A DNA stretch of 64,000 nucleotides. It comes from JANNNF01 sp963772935. Its GTDB lineage: Bacteria; Pseudomonadota; Alphaproteobacteria; Rhodobacterales; Rhodobacteraceae. Location: the NCBI GenBank assembly GCA_963772935.1, contig CAVYZK010000007.1, positions 620,001 to 684,000 on the forward strand, in the 5' to 3' direction. Position numbers and translations under genes: made by a program. Position 1 is the first letter of the stretch, and each line of letters opens with the position of its first letter. The notes under the pieces were generated by a model. It worked only from the letters and a program-made list of their open reading frames with translations, was not told the origin of the DNA and made no database searches. Below, in pieces: positions 38,047 through 48,059 of the stretch.

Positions 38047-38462
38047 TCTACGACACCCTGCACCAAGCTTGCGCCGCCCTTGGCACCCGGCTGTTCACCA
38101 TCAGCACCCAGGACACCGAGGCTGGCCTTGCCCGCCGCGCCTATACCTCGCATCCGGTGGAATACCCGGTGTCTGGCACCAAACCGCTGACCCGCGATGG
38201 CTGGTACGACCATTGCATCACGGGCCGCCAAACCTTTGTCGCCAATACCACGCCGGAATTTGCGCGCTATTTCTTTGACCACGCGCTGATCACTTCGCTT
38301 GGCCTTGGGTCGTGCATCAACATCCCGATTTTCAACGATGCCGAGGTGCTTGGCACCGTCAACCTGCTGGCCGAAGAACACCATTTTACGCCCGAAAAGC
38401 TGGCCGCCTACCAAGCGCTGACCGTCCAACATCATGACGCCCTGATCGCCGCGATGTCCTGA
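38043..38462 (+). CDS. GAF-domain protein
   Basis: 139 residues, a single GAF fold: WYDHCITGRQTFVANTTPE near 59-77 and GLGSCINIPIFNDAEVLGTV near 93-112. Such stand-alone domains sense small ligands or light. Different from the GAF-type methionine sulfoxide reductase at 45356, as the three catalytic cysteines are not in the right places. Starts at the ATGA overlap with the previous gene; last gene of the GST-unknown-GAF chain. Confidence 0.8.
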   Translation: MIYDTLHQACAALGTRLFTISTQDTEAGLARRAYTSHPVEYPVSGTKPLTRDGWYDHCITGRQTFVANTTPEFARYFFDHALITSLGLGSCINIPIFNDAEVLGTVNLLAEEHHFTPEKLAAYQALTVQHHDALIAAMS

Positions 38463-38544
38463 GGCGACATGCCCCGTCGCATCCGCATCGGCAGCGGGAC
38501 GCAAATGTGGTAAGACACGGCAACCCCGCAAAAGGACCGTGCCC

Positions 38545-40003
38545 ATGCTGATCAAACGCGACTTCTACATCAACGGCCAATGGGTCGCCCCCGCCGTGCC
38601 GCGCGACTGTCAGGTGATCAACCCGTCAACCGAAGAACCCTGCGCCGTCATCTCGCTTGGCGGGCAGGCCGATACCGATGCCGCGGTCGCCGCCGCCAAG
38701 GCCGCTTTTCCGGCATGGTCTGCCACGCCCCCCGCGATGCGCCGCCAATCTGGTGGCCGCGATTCTGGATCAGTACAACGCCCGATTGCAGGAATTCGCC
38801 GAGGCAATTGCAATGGAAATGGGCGCGCCCATCGACTTTGCCTTGTCCGATCAGGCGCCTTGCCTGCCGTGGCACACCAACAACTTCCTGCGCGCTTTCG
38901 ACCATATCGAATGGGTTCGCCCGCTTGGCCCGCAGGCCCCCGGTGCCGCCGTGGTGCTGGAACCCATCGGTGTGGTCGGCCTGATCACCCCATGGAACTG
39001 GCCGGTCAACCAGATCGCGCTGAAGGCAATTCCGGCCATGCTGGCGGGCTGCACCTGCGTGCTGAAACCGTCCGAGGAAAGCCCGCTGAACGCGATGCTG
39101 TTCGCCGAATTCTGCCATGATGCGGGCATTCCTGCGGGGGTGTTCAATCTGGTGAACGGCGATGGCATGGGGGTCGGCGCGCAGCTTTCGACCCACCCGG
39201 ACGTGGAAATGATTTCCTTCACCGGTTCCACCCGCGCAGGCCGCGCGATTTCCAAGGCGGCGGCTGATACGCTGAAACGGGTAACGCTGGAGCTGGGCGG
39301 CAAGGGCGCGAACCTGCTGTTTGCCGATGCCGATGACAAAGCCGTCGAACGGTCCGTGCGCCGGATGATGGAAAACACCGGCCAGTCCTGCAACGCGCCC
39401 TCGCGCCTGCTGGTCGAACGCTCTGTTTATGAGAAAACTGTCAGAAAGGCCGCCGAGGTGGCCGTCAGCATCAAGGTTGGCCCGGCCACGGCAGCGGGCA
39501 ATCACATCGGCCCGGTGGTCAACAAACGCCAGTGGGACCAGATCCAAGGCTACATCCAGACCGGCATTGATGAAGGGGCGCGGCTGGTGGCCGGTGGTCC
39601 CGGCCTGCCCGAAGGCTTCAATCGCGGCTTCTATGTGCAACCCACCGTGTTTGCTGACGTTGCCCCCGGCATGACCATTGAGAAGGAAGAAATCTTCGGC
39701 CCCGTGCTGGCGATCATCCCCTTCGACACCGAGGCTGAGGCGGTGCAGATCGCCAATGACACGCCCTACGGCCTTGCCAACTATGTGCAGACCACCGATG
39801 CCGCCCGCGCAAACCGGGTCGGTCGGCAGTTGAAATCCGGCATGGTGGAAATGAACGGCAAATCGCGCGGCGCGGGGTCGTTCTTTGGCGGCGTCAAACA
39901 ATCGGGCCGCGCCCGCGAAGGCGGCATCTGGGGGCTGGAGGAGTTTCTGGAACCCAAGGGCATCTCTGGCTACGACTTCGGGTTGGACAGCGCGGCGGAA
40001 TAG
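38545..40003 (+). CDS. NAD(P)-dependent aldehyde dehydrogenase, frame broken near 38740
   Basis: About 485 residues, full family length. TPWNWPVNQIALKAIPA, VLKPSEESPL, FTGSTRAGR, catalytic glutamate in LELGGKGANL and catalytic cysteine in NTGQSCNAPSR are present. A +1 slip near 38740 falls in the N-terminal part (PAMRR to LVAAILDQY). The ATG at 38545 has AAAGGA 8 bases before it. Oxidises an aldehyde to the acid; the precise substrate is unknown. Its neighbour downstream, an oxidative demethylase-like flavoprotein, would release formaldehyde, so a role in that route is possible. Confidence 0.9.
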
Positions 40004-40010
40004 CACGGCC

Positions 40011-40042
40011 AGAAAGCCCGCAGCGCAATCTGCGGGCTTTCT
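40011..40042 (+). terminator. Rho-independent terminator of the aldehyde dehydrogenase gene
   Basis: AGAAAGCCCGCAG (40011-40023) pairs perfectly with CTGCGGGCTTTCT (40030-40042) around a 6-base loop. The T-run is short (TTT inside the stem end), so termination may be partial. It separates aldehyde dehydrogenase from the next gene's promoter. Confidence 0.7.
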
Positions 40043-40112
40043 GCGGCAATCAGAAAACTTGACACACCTGTCAATTCTGGCTTCTCTGGGTCAATCGTGA
40101 ACAGAGGCCGCC

Positions 40113-42093
40113 ATGACACAGCACCGCCACCTCCTGTCGCCCCTTGCCTTGCGCGGTCAAACCCTGCGCAACCGCATCGTCTTTGGCGCGCATACCAACA
40201 ACATGTCGGATCAGGGCATCCCCGGCCCGCGCATGGGGAAGTACCTGTTGGAACGGGCACTTGGCGGGGCGGGCATGATCGTCTGCGAACCCGTTCCGGT
40301 GCATCGCACGGGCATTCTGACCCGTGGCAACATGCTGCTTGGGTCCGACGCCATCATTCCGCATTTCCGCCTGATCACGGATGAGGTGAAGGACGCCGGG
40401 GCCACCATCATCCAGCAGATTTACCATGTTGGCGCGCATGGCGATTCCGACCTCAGCTTTGCGCCGCACTGGTCGCCGTCGGGCGGGCCGTCCTACCATG
40501 ACAGCGACGGGTCGCACCGGATGACGGAAACCGAGATTTTTGAGCTGCTGGACGGCCATGTCGATGCCGCCCGCCGCGCCAAGGCCTGCGGCTTTCATGG
40601 GGTCGAGGTGTGGGCCGCCTATCATTCCTTGCTGGATCAGTTCTGGACGCCGTGGTCCAACAATCGCGACGATCAATGGGGTGGCAGCCTGCAAAACCGC
40701 ACTCGGTTTTCCACGATGCTGATCGACCGCATCCGCGCCACCTGCGGCGAGGATTTCATCGTGGGCCTTGCCATCAGCTATTCCCCCACCTTTTCCGGCA
40801 CCACGCTTTCGGCAGAATCCCTGTGTGAAATCATAGACCTGCATGACCGCACCGGGCATGTGGACTATGTGACGGTGGGCTATGGCAGCTATCTGGAATT
40901 CGACGGCATCATCCCGCCCTTCACCCATGCCGAAAAGCTGACGACGCCCTTGACCGCGCAGTTGAAGGGACTTGTCAAACACGCCGCGATCACGTCTGAG
41001 GCCGGGGTCCGCACGCCAGAAAACGCCGAAACCATTCTGGCCAGCGGCGAGGCAGACCTTGTGTCCATCGTGCGCGGCCAGATCGCTGATCCACATCTGG
41101 CGCGGAAAACCACCGAAGGGCGGGTTGCCGACATTCGCGGCTGCATTTCCTGCAACCAGATGTGTTGGGGGCGGCGCAGCCGGGACTACTGGATTTCCTG
41201 CCTGATCAACCCATCGGCCGGACGGGAATTCGAATGGGGGGGGGACAGGTTTGTTCCTGCCAAGGCCACGCGGTCGGTATTGGTTGTCGGCGCAGGGCCA
41301 GCGGGGCTGGAGGCAGCACGGGCAGCCGCCGAACGTGGCCACCATCGTTGAAATCGTCGAGGCCTCGGCCCATATCGGCGGGCAGTTCCGGCTGGCCGGA
41401 ATGCAGCCCCGGCGCGCGCAGATACTGGACCTGATGGAGTGGTATGAACGACAGTTCACAAACCTTGGCGTCACCCTGCGGCTGAACACCTATCTGGACG
41501 GTGACGATATCGCCGCCCACCCCGCCGATACGGTGATCCTCGCCACCGGGTCACTGCCAGACGAGGCCGGTTTTCAACGCTGGCTACCGCATGAACCCAC
41601 CCTACCGGGGATCGAGGCCGGAAATGTCTGGTCGCCCGAGGCGGTGCTGCGCCGCGAGGCCCGCTTGGGCGATGCGGTCGTGGTCTATGATGAGGGCGGC
41701 AACTGGCGCGGGGTGGGTACGGCCTGGGCGCTGGCGGAGCAGGGCAAGCAGGTAACGATTGTAACCCCCGACCCCTATGTCGGAAAAGAAATTACACGTA
41801 CCGCCGCCGATGGCCCCGCCCGCAAACGGCTGGCGCAATTGGGCGTACGGTTTGTGACCGAACACGCCATCGCCCGCTGGCATGGCAATGGGGTGACGGT
41901 CCGCAATCTGTTGACGGGGGTAGAAGAAACCATCCCATCGGCTGCGCTGGTGATGGCAACCACCAACCGCAGTTTTGACCCGTTTCCCGAAGCGTTTGCA
42001 GGCAAGACCACCCACCGGATCGGCGATTGTGTTGCCCCTCGTCTTGCGGCTTACGCGTTTCACGAAGGCCGCAAACTCGGATTGTCGCTTTAG
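40113..42093 (+). CDS. Trimethylamine-dehydrogenase-like FMN/Fe-S/FAD oxidoreductase, frame broken near 41330
   Basis: About 660 residues. The N-terminal old-yellow-enzyme barrel binds FMN (LALRGQTLRNRIVFGAHTNN; IIQQIYHVGAHG; FWTPWSNNRDDQWGGSLQNR), then a CISCNQMC...C cluster near 345-365 for a 4Fe-4S centre, and a C-terminal dinucleotide domain starting VLVVGAGPAGLEAA. A +1 slip near 41330 divides that domain after AAERG. This three-part build belongs to the trimethylamine/dimethylamine dehydrogenase, dienoyl-CoA reductase and N-methylproline demethylase family. Demethylation of a methylated amine is likely; the substrate is not known. The stop overlaps the convergent neighbour by 4 bp. Confidence 0.87.
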
Positions 42094-43718
42094 CCGACCG
42101 CCTGGAAACTACCCTTCTGGGCCTGCGCCCAAGCGGTGCCAAATCGCGGCGAAGACCCTGCGTCTGACAGCAATTGCCCGGGGCGCAACAGTTCATACTG
42201 TTCGGCAAACGAGATTACCTTGTCGGACGAGGCACGTCGCAGAAAGTGATGCGGCTTAAGCTCTGACGGGTGCGAAAGCCCCGCCGCCGCGACCAGTTCT
42301 GCCAAGGCGTGAAGGGTGTTGCGCTGAAAGCTGGCGACGCGTTCGGCCTTGTCGGGCACCACGACGGCCCGTTGGCGCATCGGGTCTTGGGTGGCAACAC
42401 CCGTGGGGCAGGCCCCGGTATGACAAGACTGCGCCTGAATGCAGCCCACCGCGAACATGAACCCGCGCGCCGCGTTGCACCAATCGGCCCCAAGTGCCAG
42501 AACCTTGGCCATGTCAAAGGCAGAGGTGATCTTGCCGCTGGCCCCGATGCGGATACGGTCGCGCAGTCCGACCCCGACCAAGGCATTGTGAACGAAGGTT
42601 AGGCCATCGCGCAGCGGCATGCCGACATGGTCCATGAATTCCAGCGGGGCTGCTCCGGTTCCGCCTTCCTTGCCATCCACCACGATGAAATCGGGGGTGA
42701 TCCCGGTTGCGACCATCGCCTTGCAGATCGCAAGAAACTCCCACGGGTGGCCGATGCACAGTTTGAACCCGGCAGGCTTGCCGCCCGACAAATCTCGCAT
42801 CCGGGCGACGAATTCCAGCAGGCCCTCGGGGGTAGAAAAGGCCGAATGGCTGGCGGGGGAAATGCAGTCCTCGCCCATTGGCACGCCCCGGATGCCCGAG
42901 ATTTCCGCCGTGACTTTGGCCGCAGGCAAGACGCCTCCATGGCCGGGCTTCGCGCCTTGCGACAGTTTCAGTTCCACCATCTTGATCTGCGGGTCTGCTG
43001 CGGCGTCGGCAAAACGGCTTGCATCAAAGCCGCCGCCGGGCGCGCGGCAGCCAAAGTAGCCTGACCCCACCTCCCACACCAGATCGCCACCAAATTCGCG
43101 GTGGTACGGCGACACGCCGCCTTCGCCCGTGTCATGAAAAAAACCGCCCGCCTGCGCGCCCTTGTTCAGCGCGCGAATGGCATTGGCTGACAAAGCCCCA
43201 TAGCTCATGGCAGAAATGTTCAGAAGGCTGGCGGAATAAGGCTGCTTCGTATCTGCTCCCACGATCACCCGCATCGCCTGCGGTGGCAGAACCGGTTGCG
43301 GGGCCATCGAATGGTGCAGCCATTCATACTGTTCCTGATAGACGTTGTTCTGGGTGCCGAAGGGGCGCTTATCCAGATCACGCTTGGCGCGCTGATAGAC
43401 GATGGCGCGGGTGTCGCGGGCAAAAGGCATGCCATCCTTGTCGCCTTCAAAGAAATACTGCCGCATCTCAGGCCGGATGCTTTCAAGGATGAACCGCAGG
43501 TGGGCCGCCACCGGATAGTTGCGCAGAACCGCGTGTTTGGTCTGGGTCAGGTCGCGCACGCCAAGCGCCACAATCATCGCCATGGCTATGAAAACCGTCA
43601 AGAACGGCCCCGACCAGACCGGCCAGATCAGCGCTGCCACCAACGCAAGCACCCCCCAGATTGCTGGCCCGGTCACCAGCAAATAGCGTGTCTCGAACGG
43701 CAGGCGCAGAAACTGCAT
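42090..43718 (-). CDS. GltB-like FMN-binding protein with N-terminal membrane helices
   Basis: 542 residues. Two hydrophobic helices near residues 12-55 are followed by the FMN-binding glutamate-synthase barrel: NISAMSYGALSANAIRALN, HDTGEGGVSPYH, IKMVELKLSQGAKPGHGG, DGKEGGTGAAPLEFMDHVG and a cysteine cluster in CNAARGFMFAVGCIQAQSCH. It lacks a glutaminase domain, so it belongs to the single-chain FMN-binding glutamate synthase family (YerD-like) whose true reaction is unclear. ATG at 43718 after GGAGGAAG. The lineup beside the demethylase-like gene hints at amine metabolism. Confidence 0.85.
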   Translation of the reverse strand: MQFLRLPFETRYLLVTGPAIWGVLALVAALIWPVWSGPFLTVFIAMAMIVALGVRDLTQTKHAVLRNYPVAAHLRFILESIRPEMRQYFFEGDKDGMPFARDTRAIVYQRAKRDLDKRPFGTQNNVYQEQYEWLHHSMAPQPVLPPQAMRVIVGADTKQPYSASLLNISAMSYGALSANAIRALNKGAQAGGFFHDTGEGGVSPYHREFGGDLVWEVGSGYFGCRAPGGGFDASRFADAAADPQIKMVELKLSQGAKPGHGGVLPAAKVTAEISGIRGVPMGEDCISPASHSAFSTPEGLLEFVARMRDLSGGKPAGFKLCIGHPWEFLAICKAMVATGITPDFIVVDGKEGGTGAAPLEFMDHVGMPLRDGLTFVHNALVGVGLRDRIRIGASGKITSAFDMAKVLALGADWCNAARGFMFAVGCIQAQSCHTGACPTGVATQDPMRQRAVVVPDKAERVASFQRNTLHALAELVAAAGLSHPSELKPHHFLRRASSDKVISFAEQYELLRPGQLLSDAGSSPRFGTAWAQAQKGSFQAVG

Positions 43719-43808
43719 CAAACTTCCTCCATTGTCGCCATTTAACGGGCAACTGATGAAGTGATCGTTAATCCCGTTGTGCCAAAGTTTCCTAACAGAA
43801 TCGTGGCT

Positions 43809-44459
43809 TCAGAACGGGCAAGGCGCGGAAAAACTGATCCATTCGCCCGTTTCGGGGTGGTGCAGGCCAAGGGTCTCGGCGTGCAGCATCAGGCGAGGGT
43901 AGGCGCGGGCAGCCCCGGTGGCGTAGATCGGGTCACCAAGGATGGGGTGGCTGACGTGCAGCATATGCACGCGCAACTGGTGGCTGCGGCCGGTCAGCGG
44001 TGTCAGGCGAACGCGGGTTTCACCCGATGTGCGTGCGATCACCTGCCAATCGGTCTGGGCGGCCCGGCCATCGGGAGTGATCATCTGGCGCGGACGGTTG
44101 GGCCAGTCGGTTGCAAGCGGTTGATCAACATGGCCAGAGTCAGCGGTCATATGCCCCCAAACTCTGGCGATATATGTTTTTTGGGTGCGGCGCTTTTCAA
44201 ACTCCTGCCCCAGAAACCCCTGCGCCTGTTTGGTGCGGGCATAGATCATCACACCCGACGTGTCGCAATCCAACCGATGCACCAGCAGCGCATCCCAATG
44301 GGCTGCTTGCAGGCGGGCGGTCATACAATCCTCACGCCCCGCCAGCTTTCCGGGCACCGACAGCAGGCCCGACGGCTTGTTGACGACCAGAATTTGCGCG
44401 TCCTGATACAGCACCTCCAGCGGCACATCGGGGGGGGCATAGACGAAATCGGGGATCAT
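43809..44459 (-). CDS. RluA-family pseudouridine synthase
   Basis: 216 residues. Catalytic motif LVHRLDCDTSGVMIY near residues 58-72 with the aspartate (HRLDxxTSG), VVNKPSGLLSVPG at 26-38 and the C-terminal LTGRSHQLRVHM. Makes pseudouridine in rRNA or tRNA; small size and no S4 domain fit the RluA subtype. ATG at 44459 overlaps the homocysteine methyltransferase stop by 4 bp. Confidence 0.9.
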   Translation of the reverse strand: MIPDFVYAPPDVPLEVLYQDAQILVVNKPSGLLSVPGKLAGREDCMTARLQAAHWDALLVHRLDCDTSGVMIYARTKQAQGFLGQEFEKRRTQKTYIARVWGHMTADSGHVDQPLATDWPNRPRQMITPDGRAAQTDWQVIARTSGETRVRLTPLTGRSHQLRVHMLHVSHPILGDPIYATGAARAYPRLMLHAETLGLHHPETGEWISFSAPCPF

Positions 44460-45352
44460 GCGATGGTGTGGCCCGCGCTGCGCAAGGCTGCCGCCAAGTG
44501 GCGGATATGGGCGGGCCCAACCTCGCAGCAGCCGCCGACGATCGTGGCGCCCATGGCGACCCAGTCCATCGCAAAGCCTGTGTATTTCTCGGGCGTCAGG
44601 TCATGACGATGGGTTAAATCTTTAACATTCGCCGCATCTTGCAGGAAATTTCCTGAAATATGGGTGAACCCGTTGGCATAGGCCCCGAAGGGCAGGCCCA
44701 GTGTCGCGAGCCCGCGCATCGCATCGCCCATCGCCTCGGGCACTGAACAATTCGCCAACGCGGCAGCAATCGGGTAGGCGGCGACAAGGCGGGAAAGGGC
44801 GGTCACAGGTTCCCCCGACCGCAGGCGGGTGCCGTCGTGGTCATCGACGGAAATCGACAGCCAGACGGGTTTGCCAGCCGCCAAAGCCCCCTGAACAGCC
44901 CCTTCGCACATGGTGATTGAGGCCATGGTTTCAATCAAAATCACATCGACATGGGCGCCAAGAATGCGGGCAATCTCGGCGTATTTTGGCGCGGCCTCGG
45001 CCACTGGTTGCGTCACTTCGGGGCGGTAGGTGCCGACCAAAGGCCCCATCGACCCGGCAATCAGGCCCGAACCATGGGTAGCGCGGGCCTCATGCGCCTC
45101 GGCCAGCGCGCGCAGGTGCAGGGTGTGGAACATCGCATCCAACCCGTCGCGTACGAGGCGATCATGGTGAATGGCGTAGGTGTTGGTGGTGGCCACACTG
45201 GCCCCCGCAGCAAAATAATCGGCGTGGATATCGCGTACCATGCCGGGGTGGTCGATCATCACACGGGTGGCCCACAGGGGCGTGGGCGCGTCACCAGACC
45301 GGGCGACCAGTTCCTGCCCCATGCCACCGTCCAGAAGGGTAATCGTGGCCAT
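44456..45352 (-). CDS. Homocysteine S-methyltransferase family protein
   Basis: 298 residues. LLDGGMGQELVARSG start, TTNTYAIHHDRL near residues 55-66, a cysteine in ALANCSVPE and the second zinc pair GGCCEVGPAHI near 275. Zinc-bound cysteines activate homocysteine for methylation from donors such as S-methylmethionine or betaine-type compounds; the donor is not determined. It is 3 bp downstream of the methionine sulfoxide reductase gene, linking it to methionine metabolism. Confidence 0.88.
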   Translation of the reverse strand: MATITLLDGGMGQELVARSGDAPTPLWATRVMIDHPGMVRDIHADYFAAGASVATTNTYAIHHDRLVRDGLDAMFHTLHLRALAEAHEARATHGSGLIAGSMGPLVGTYRPEVTQPVAEAAPKYAEIARILGAHVDVILIETMASITMCEGAVQGALAAGKPVWLSISVDDHDGTRLRSGEPVTALSRLVAAYPIAAALANCSVPEAMGDAMRGLATLGLPFGAYANGFTHISGNFLQDAANVKDLTHRHDLTPEKYTGFAMDWVAMGATIVGGCCEVGPAHIRHLAAALRSAGHTIA

Positions 45353-45355
45353 CGG

Positions 45356-45808
45356 TTACCTCGCGTCCTTGAAGACTTCGGCCAGCAGCGGCACCAGCCA
45401 TTCCTCATCCGCCTTCGTGAACGCTGCGGGGGTGTCGCTGTCGATATCCAGCACACCCAGCAGCGTGCCCGCCCCGTTCCAGACCGGCAGCACCAGTTCC
45501 GACCGGGTCGAGGATGCGCAAGCGATATGGCCGGGGAAGGCATCGACATCTGGCACGTTCTGCACCTGCCCCGTGCGCGCACAGGCCCCGCACACCCCGC
45601 GCGAAAACGGGATCACAAGGCAACCATGGCCGCCCTGATATGGCCCGATTTTCAGCATCTCTGGTCCGGTGACGCGGTAAAACCCGGTCCAGTCGGCAAA
45701 AGGATGGGCATGATGAATCTCGCACGCCAGGGTGGCCATCAGGGCCACGGCGTCTGTCTCACCATGGGACAGGGCACGGATGCTGTCGGTAGTTGCTTGA
45801 TAATCCAT
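45356..45808 (-). CDS. msrC: GAF-type free methionine-(R)-sulfoxide reductase
   Basis: 150 residues, a GAF domain with the three conserved cysteines of this enzyme: GPYQGGHGCLVIPFSRGVCG (first two) and FPGHIACASSTRSELV (third). Reduces free methionine R-sulfoxide, using thioredoxin. Sits directly upstream of the homocysteine methyltransferase, and 3 bp downstream of the gamma-glutamyltransferase gene. Confidence 0.9.
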   Translation of the reverse strand: MDYQATTDSIRALSHGETDAVALMATLACEIHHAHPFADWTGFYRVTGPEMLKIGPYQGGHGCLVIPFSRGVCGACARTGQVQNVPDVDAFPGHIACASSTRSELVLPVWNGAGTLLGVLDIDSDTPAAFTKADEEWLVPLLAEVFKDAR

Positions 45809-45811
45809 GTT

Positions 45812-47389
45812 TTAATACCCCAAAGCACAGCCATCTTTGCGCGGGTCGGACGCGCCGACCAGCACACCATCGTCGCCAATCAGCACCGCCTGCGCGCCGC
45901 CAAGCGGGGCATCGGGCACCGACACGTCATGGCCCATATCGGCCAGCTTCGCCCGTACCGCATCGGAATAGCCACGTTCGACCTGCATGCCTTCCGGCCC
46001 GCTGAAGCAGCGCGGCGCGTCGATGGCGTCCTGCGGCTCCATGCCGAAATCAACCATGTTGGTGACGAACCGCGCGTGGCCGCAGGGCTGATAGGCCCCG
46101 CCCATCACGCCAAACGGCATCGTCACCCGGCCATCCTGCGCCAGCATGCCGGGGATGATGGTGTGCATCGGGCGCTTGCCCCCCGCAGCCTCGTTCGGGT
46201 GGCCTTGGTCCAGCGTGAACCCTGCGCCTCGGTTCTGGAAATTGATCCCGAACTTCGACGAGGCAAAGCCCGATCCAAAGGCCCAGAAGATCGAATAGAT
46301 CAGTGATACTGCCATACCGTCGCGGTCCACCACGGTGATATAGATGGTGTCGCGGTGCATCGCCTCGGTCAGCGGGGCGGCGGCGGGCATCGCGCGGGTG
46401 GGGTCGATCAGGGCGGCCAGCTTGGACGCTGTATCGCTGCTGAGCATGTAATCCAGCCGGTGGGTATGGTCGGGGTCGGCCAGAAAGCGGTTGCGGGCGT
46501 CATAGGCCAGCTTTGACGCCTCGGCCTCGATATGCGCGCGGGCCACGCCGAACGGGTCCATCGCAGCCAGATCGAAATGCGACAGGATGTTCAGCAGCAA
46601 AATCGCCGTCGCACCCTGGCCGTTTGGCGGATGCTCGATCAGTTCGCTGCCCTTGTAGGGGCCGCTGACGGGCTGGGTATAGTCGGAGGCGACCCCGGCC
46701 AGATCGTCCAGCGTATGGCTGCCGCCAAGGGCACGCAGCGAGGTGATCATATCCTCGGCCACCTCGCCTTGATAAAACCCGGCGCGACCTTCGCGGGCGA
46801 TGCGCCGCAGAACCTCGGCTTGGCCCGGTGCGCGGAAAATCTGGCCGGTTTTTGGCGCGGCACCGTCCAGTGAATAGAAATTACGCGCCGCGCCTTTTAA
46901 CACCGGCAAATCCTCGGCCCAGTCAAAAGCTACGCGCGGGGCCACCGGAATGCCTTCGGTGGCGTAGTGGATGGCGGGGGCCAGCACGCGGTCCAGCGGC
47001 AGCTTGCCCCAATCAGTGTTCAGGCGGCAAAAGGCTTCAATCGCGCCGGGCAGGGTGACAGCCTCGATCCCATGGGTGGGCACGGCGGTCAGGCCCTTGT
47101 CGCGCATCGCCTGCGCCGACAGCCCGGCAGGGGCGCGGCCCGACCCGTTCAGGGCAACCACCGGCGCATCGCCGCCCGGATGCAGCAACACAAAGCAATC
47201 GCCACCGATCCCGGTCATCTGCGGTTCCGCAATGCCCAGCACCAGTGCCCCGGCAATCGCGGCATCGACCGCGTTGCCGCCCGCCTTTAGCGTTTCAATC
47301 GCCACCTGTGCGGCAATCGGATGCGAGGTCGCACAGACCCCGTTGGCCGCATAAACGGCCGAGCGGCCCGGCATATGAAAATCGCGCAT
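45812..47389 (-). CDS. Gamma-glutamyltransferase family protein (YwrD-like)
   Basis: 525 residues. GGNAVDAAIAGALVLG near residues 38-53, GIGGDCFVLLH, and the self-cleavage threonine in HRDTIYITVVDRDGMAVS, followed by FGSGFASSKFGINFQNRG. Mature enzyme has large and small subunits made by cleavage before that threonine. No signal peptide, so it is cytosolic, like the YwrD branch; it may act on gamma-glutamyl amides rather than glutathione. ATG at 47389. First gene of a run of five closely spaced minus-strand genes. Confidence 0.9.
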   Translation of the reverse strand: MRDFHMPGRSAVYAANGVCATSHPIAAQVAIETLKAGGNAVDAAIAGALVLGIAEPQMTGIGGDCFVLLHPGGDAPVVALNGSGRAPAGLSAQAMRDKGLTAVPTHGIEAVTLPGAIEAFCRLNTDWGKLPLDRVLAPAIHYATEGIPVAPRVAFDWAEDLPVLKGAARNFYSLDGAAPKTGQIFRAPGQAEVLRRIAREGRAGFYQGEVAEDMITSLRALGGSHTLDDLAGVASDYTQPVSGPYKGSELIEHPPNGQGATAILLLNILSHFDLAAMDPFGVARAHIEAEASKLAYDARNRFLADPDHTHRLDYMLSSDTASKLAALIDPTRAMPAAAPLTEAMHRDTIYITVVDRDGMAVSLIYSIFWAFGSGFASSKFGINFQNRGAGFTLDQGHPNEAAGGKRPMHTIIPGMLAQDGRVTMPFGVMGGAYQPCGHARFVTNMVDFGMEPQDAIDAPRCFSGPEGMQVERGYSDAVRAKLADMGHDVSVPDAPLGGAQAVLIGDDGVLVGASDPRKDGCALGY

Positions 47390-47585
47390 GTTACCCCCGT
47401 GGTTCGACCCAAGCCTATGGCCTGCGCGCGGAAAAGCCAAGGATGCGGGGGGATGATAGAACCTCGACGTCAGGACTGGGTGGGGGCTATTGATCCCGAC
47501 GCCGAGGTGAAGCTTTATGCAGCTACAGGAGTGAATATCGGCATTCTACGCGTCAGTATTAGGGGGAAACTTAGGCCTTTCCGCG

Positions 47586-48059
47586 TCAATTTTTTCCAGA
47601 TGGAAACAGTGTGGGGGGCTGGCCCGGCGATTGTCCCGCCTCAAGGCGGAAACTGAGCAGGTTCTGTTCGCCGACCCGGTCATAGGCCAGATCGTGCGAC
47701 AAGGTGCGAATCAAATGCCAGCCAAAGCCGCCTTCCGGCATTTCATCGGGAGTGGCGAGTAGGCCCGCAGGCAACACATCGCCCGGCATCGGCGCGCCGC
47801 TGTCAACGATCCGGCAGACCAACCCCGAACCATTGAGCATCAGCGTCAGTTCAATATCGCCCCGGTTCAGCGCATAGGCGTGTTCCACGATGTTGTTCAG
47901 CGCCTCTGCCAGCACGATTTCGGCAGTGCCACGGTCGGTGTCAGGCAGGCTGCGCAATAGCAGCGTGTCAAACAGGGCGCGCAACCCATCCCGCACAGCC
48001 AATGGGTCTGACGGAATGACGATGCGGGCCACGGCGGGTGCGGTAGGATCAGACGGCAT
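47586..48059 (-). CDS. RsbW-type anti-sigma kinase (HATPase_c_2)
   Basis: 157 residues. N-box AEALNNIVEHAY near residues 52-63, G1-like IVDSGAPMPG near 88-97 and GGFGWHLIRTL near 115-125 form the GHKL ATP-binding fold of serine kinases that phosphorylate anti-anti-sigma factors. The start overlaps the STAS gene end by 11 bp. No sigma factor or phosphatase gene is in the window, so the target is unknown. Confidence 0.88.
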   Translation of the reverse strand: MPSDPTAPAVARIVIPSDPLAVRDGLRALFDTLLLRSLPDTDRGTAEIVLAEALNNIVEHAYALNRGDIELTLMLNGSGLVCRIVDSGAPMPGDVLPAGLLATPDEMPEGGFGWHLIRTLSHDLAYDRVGEQNLLSFRLEAGQSPGQPPTLFPSGKN

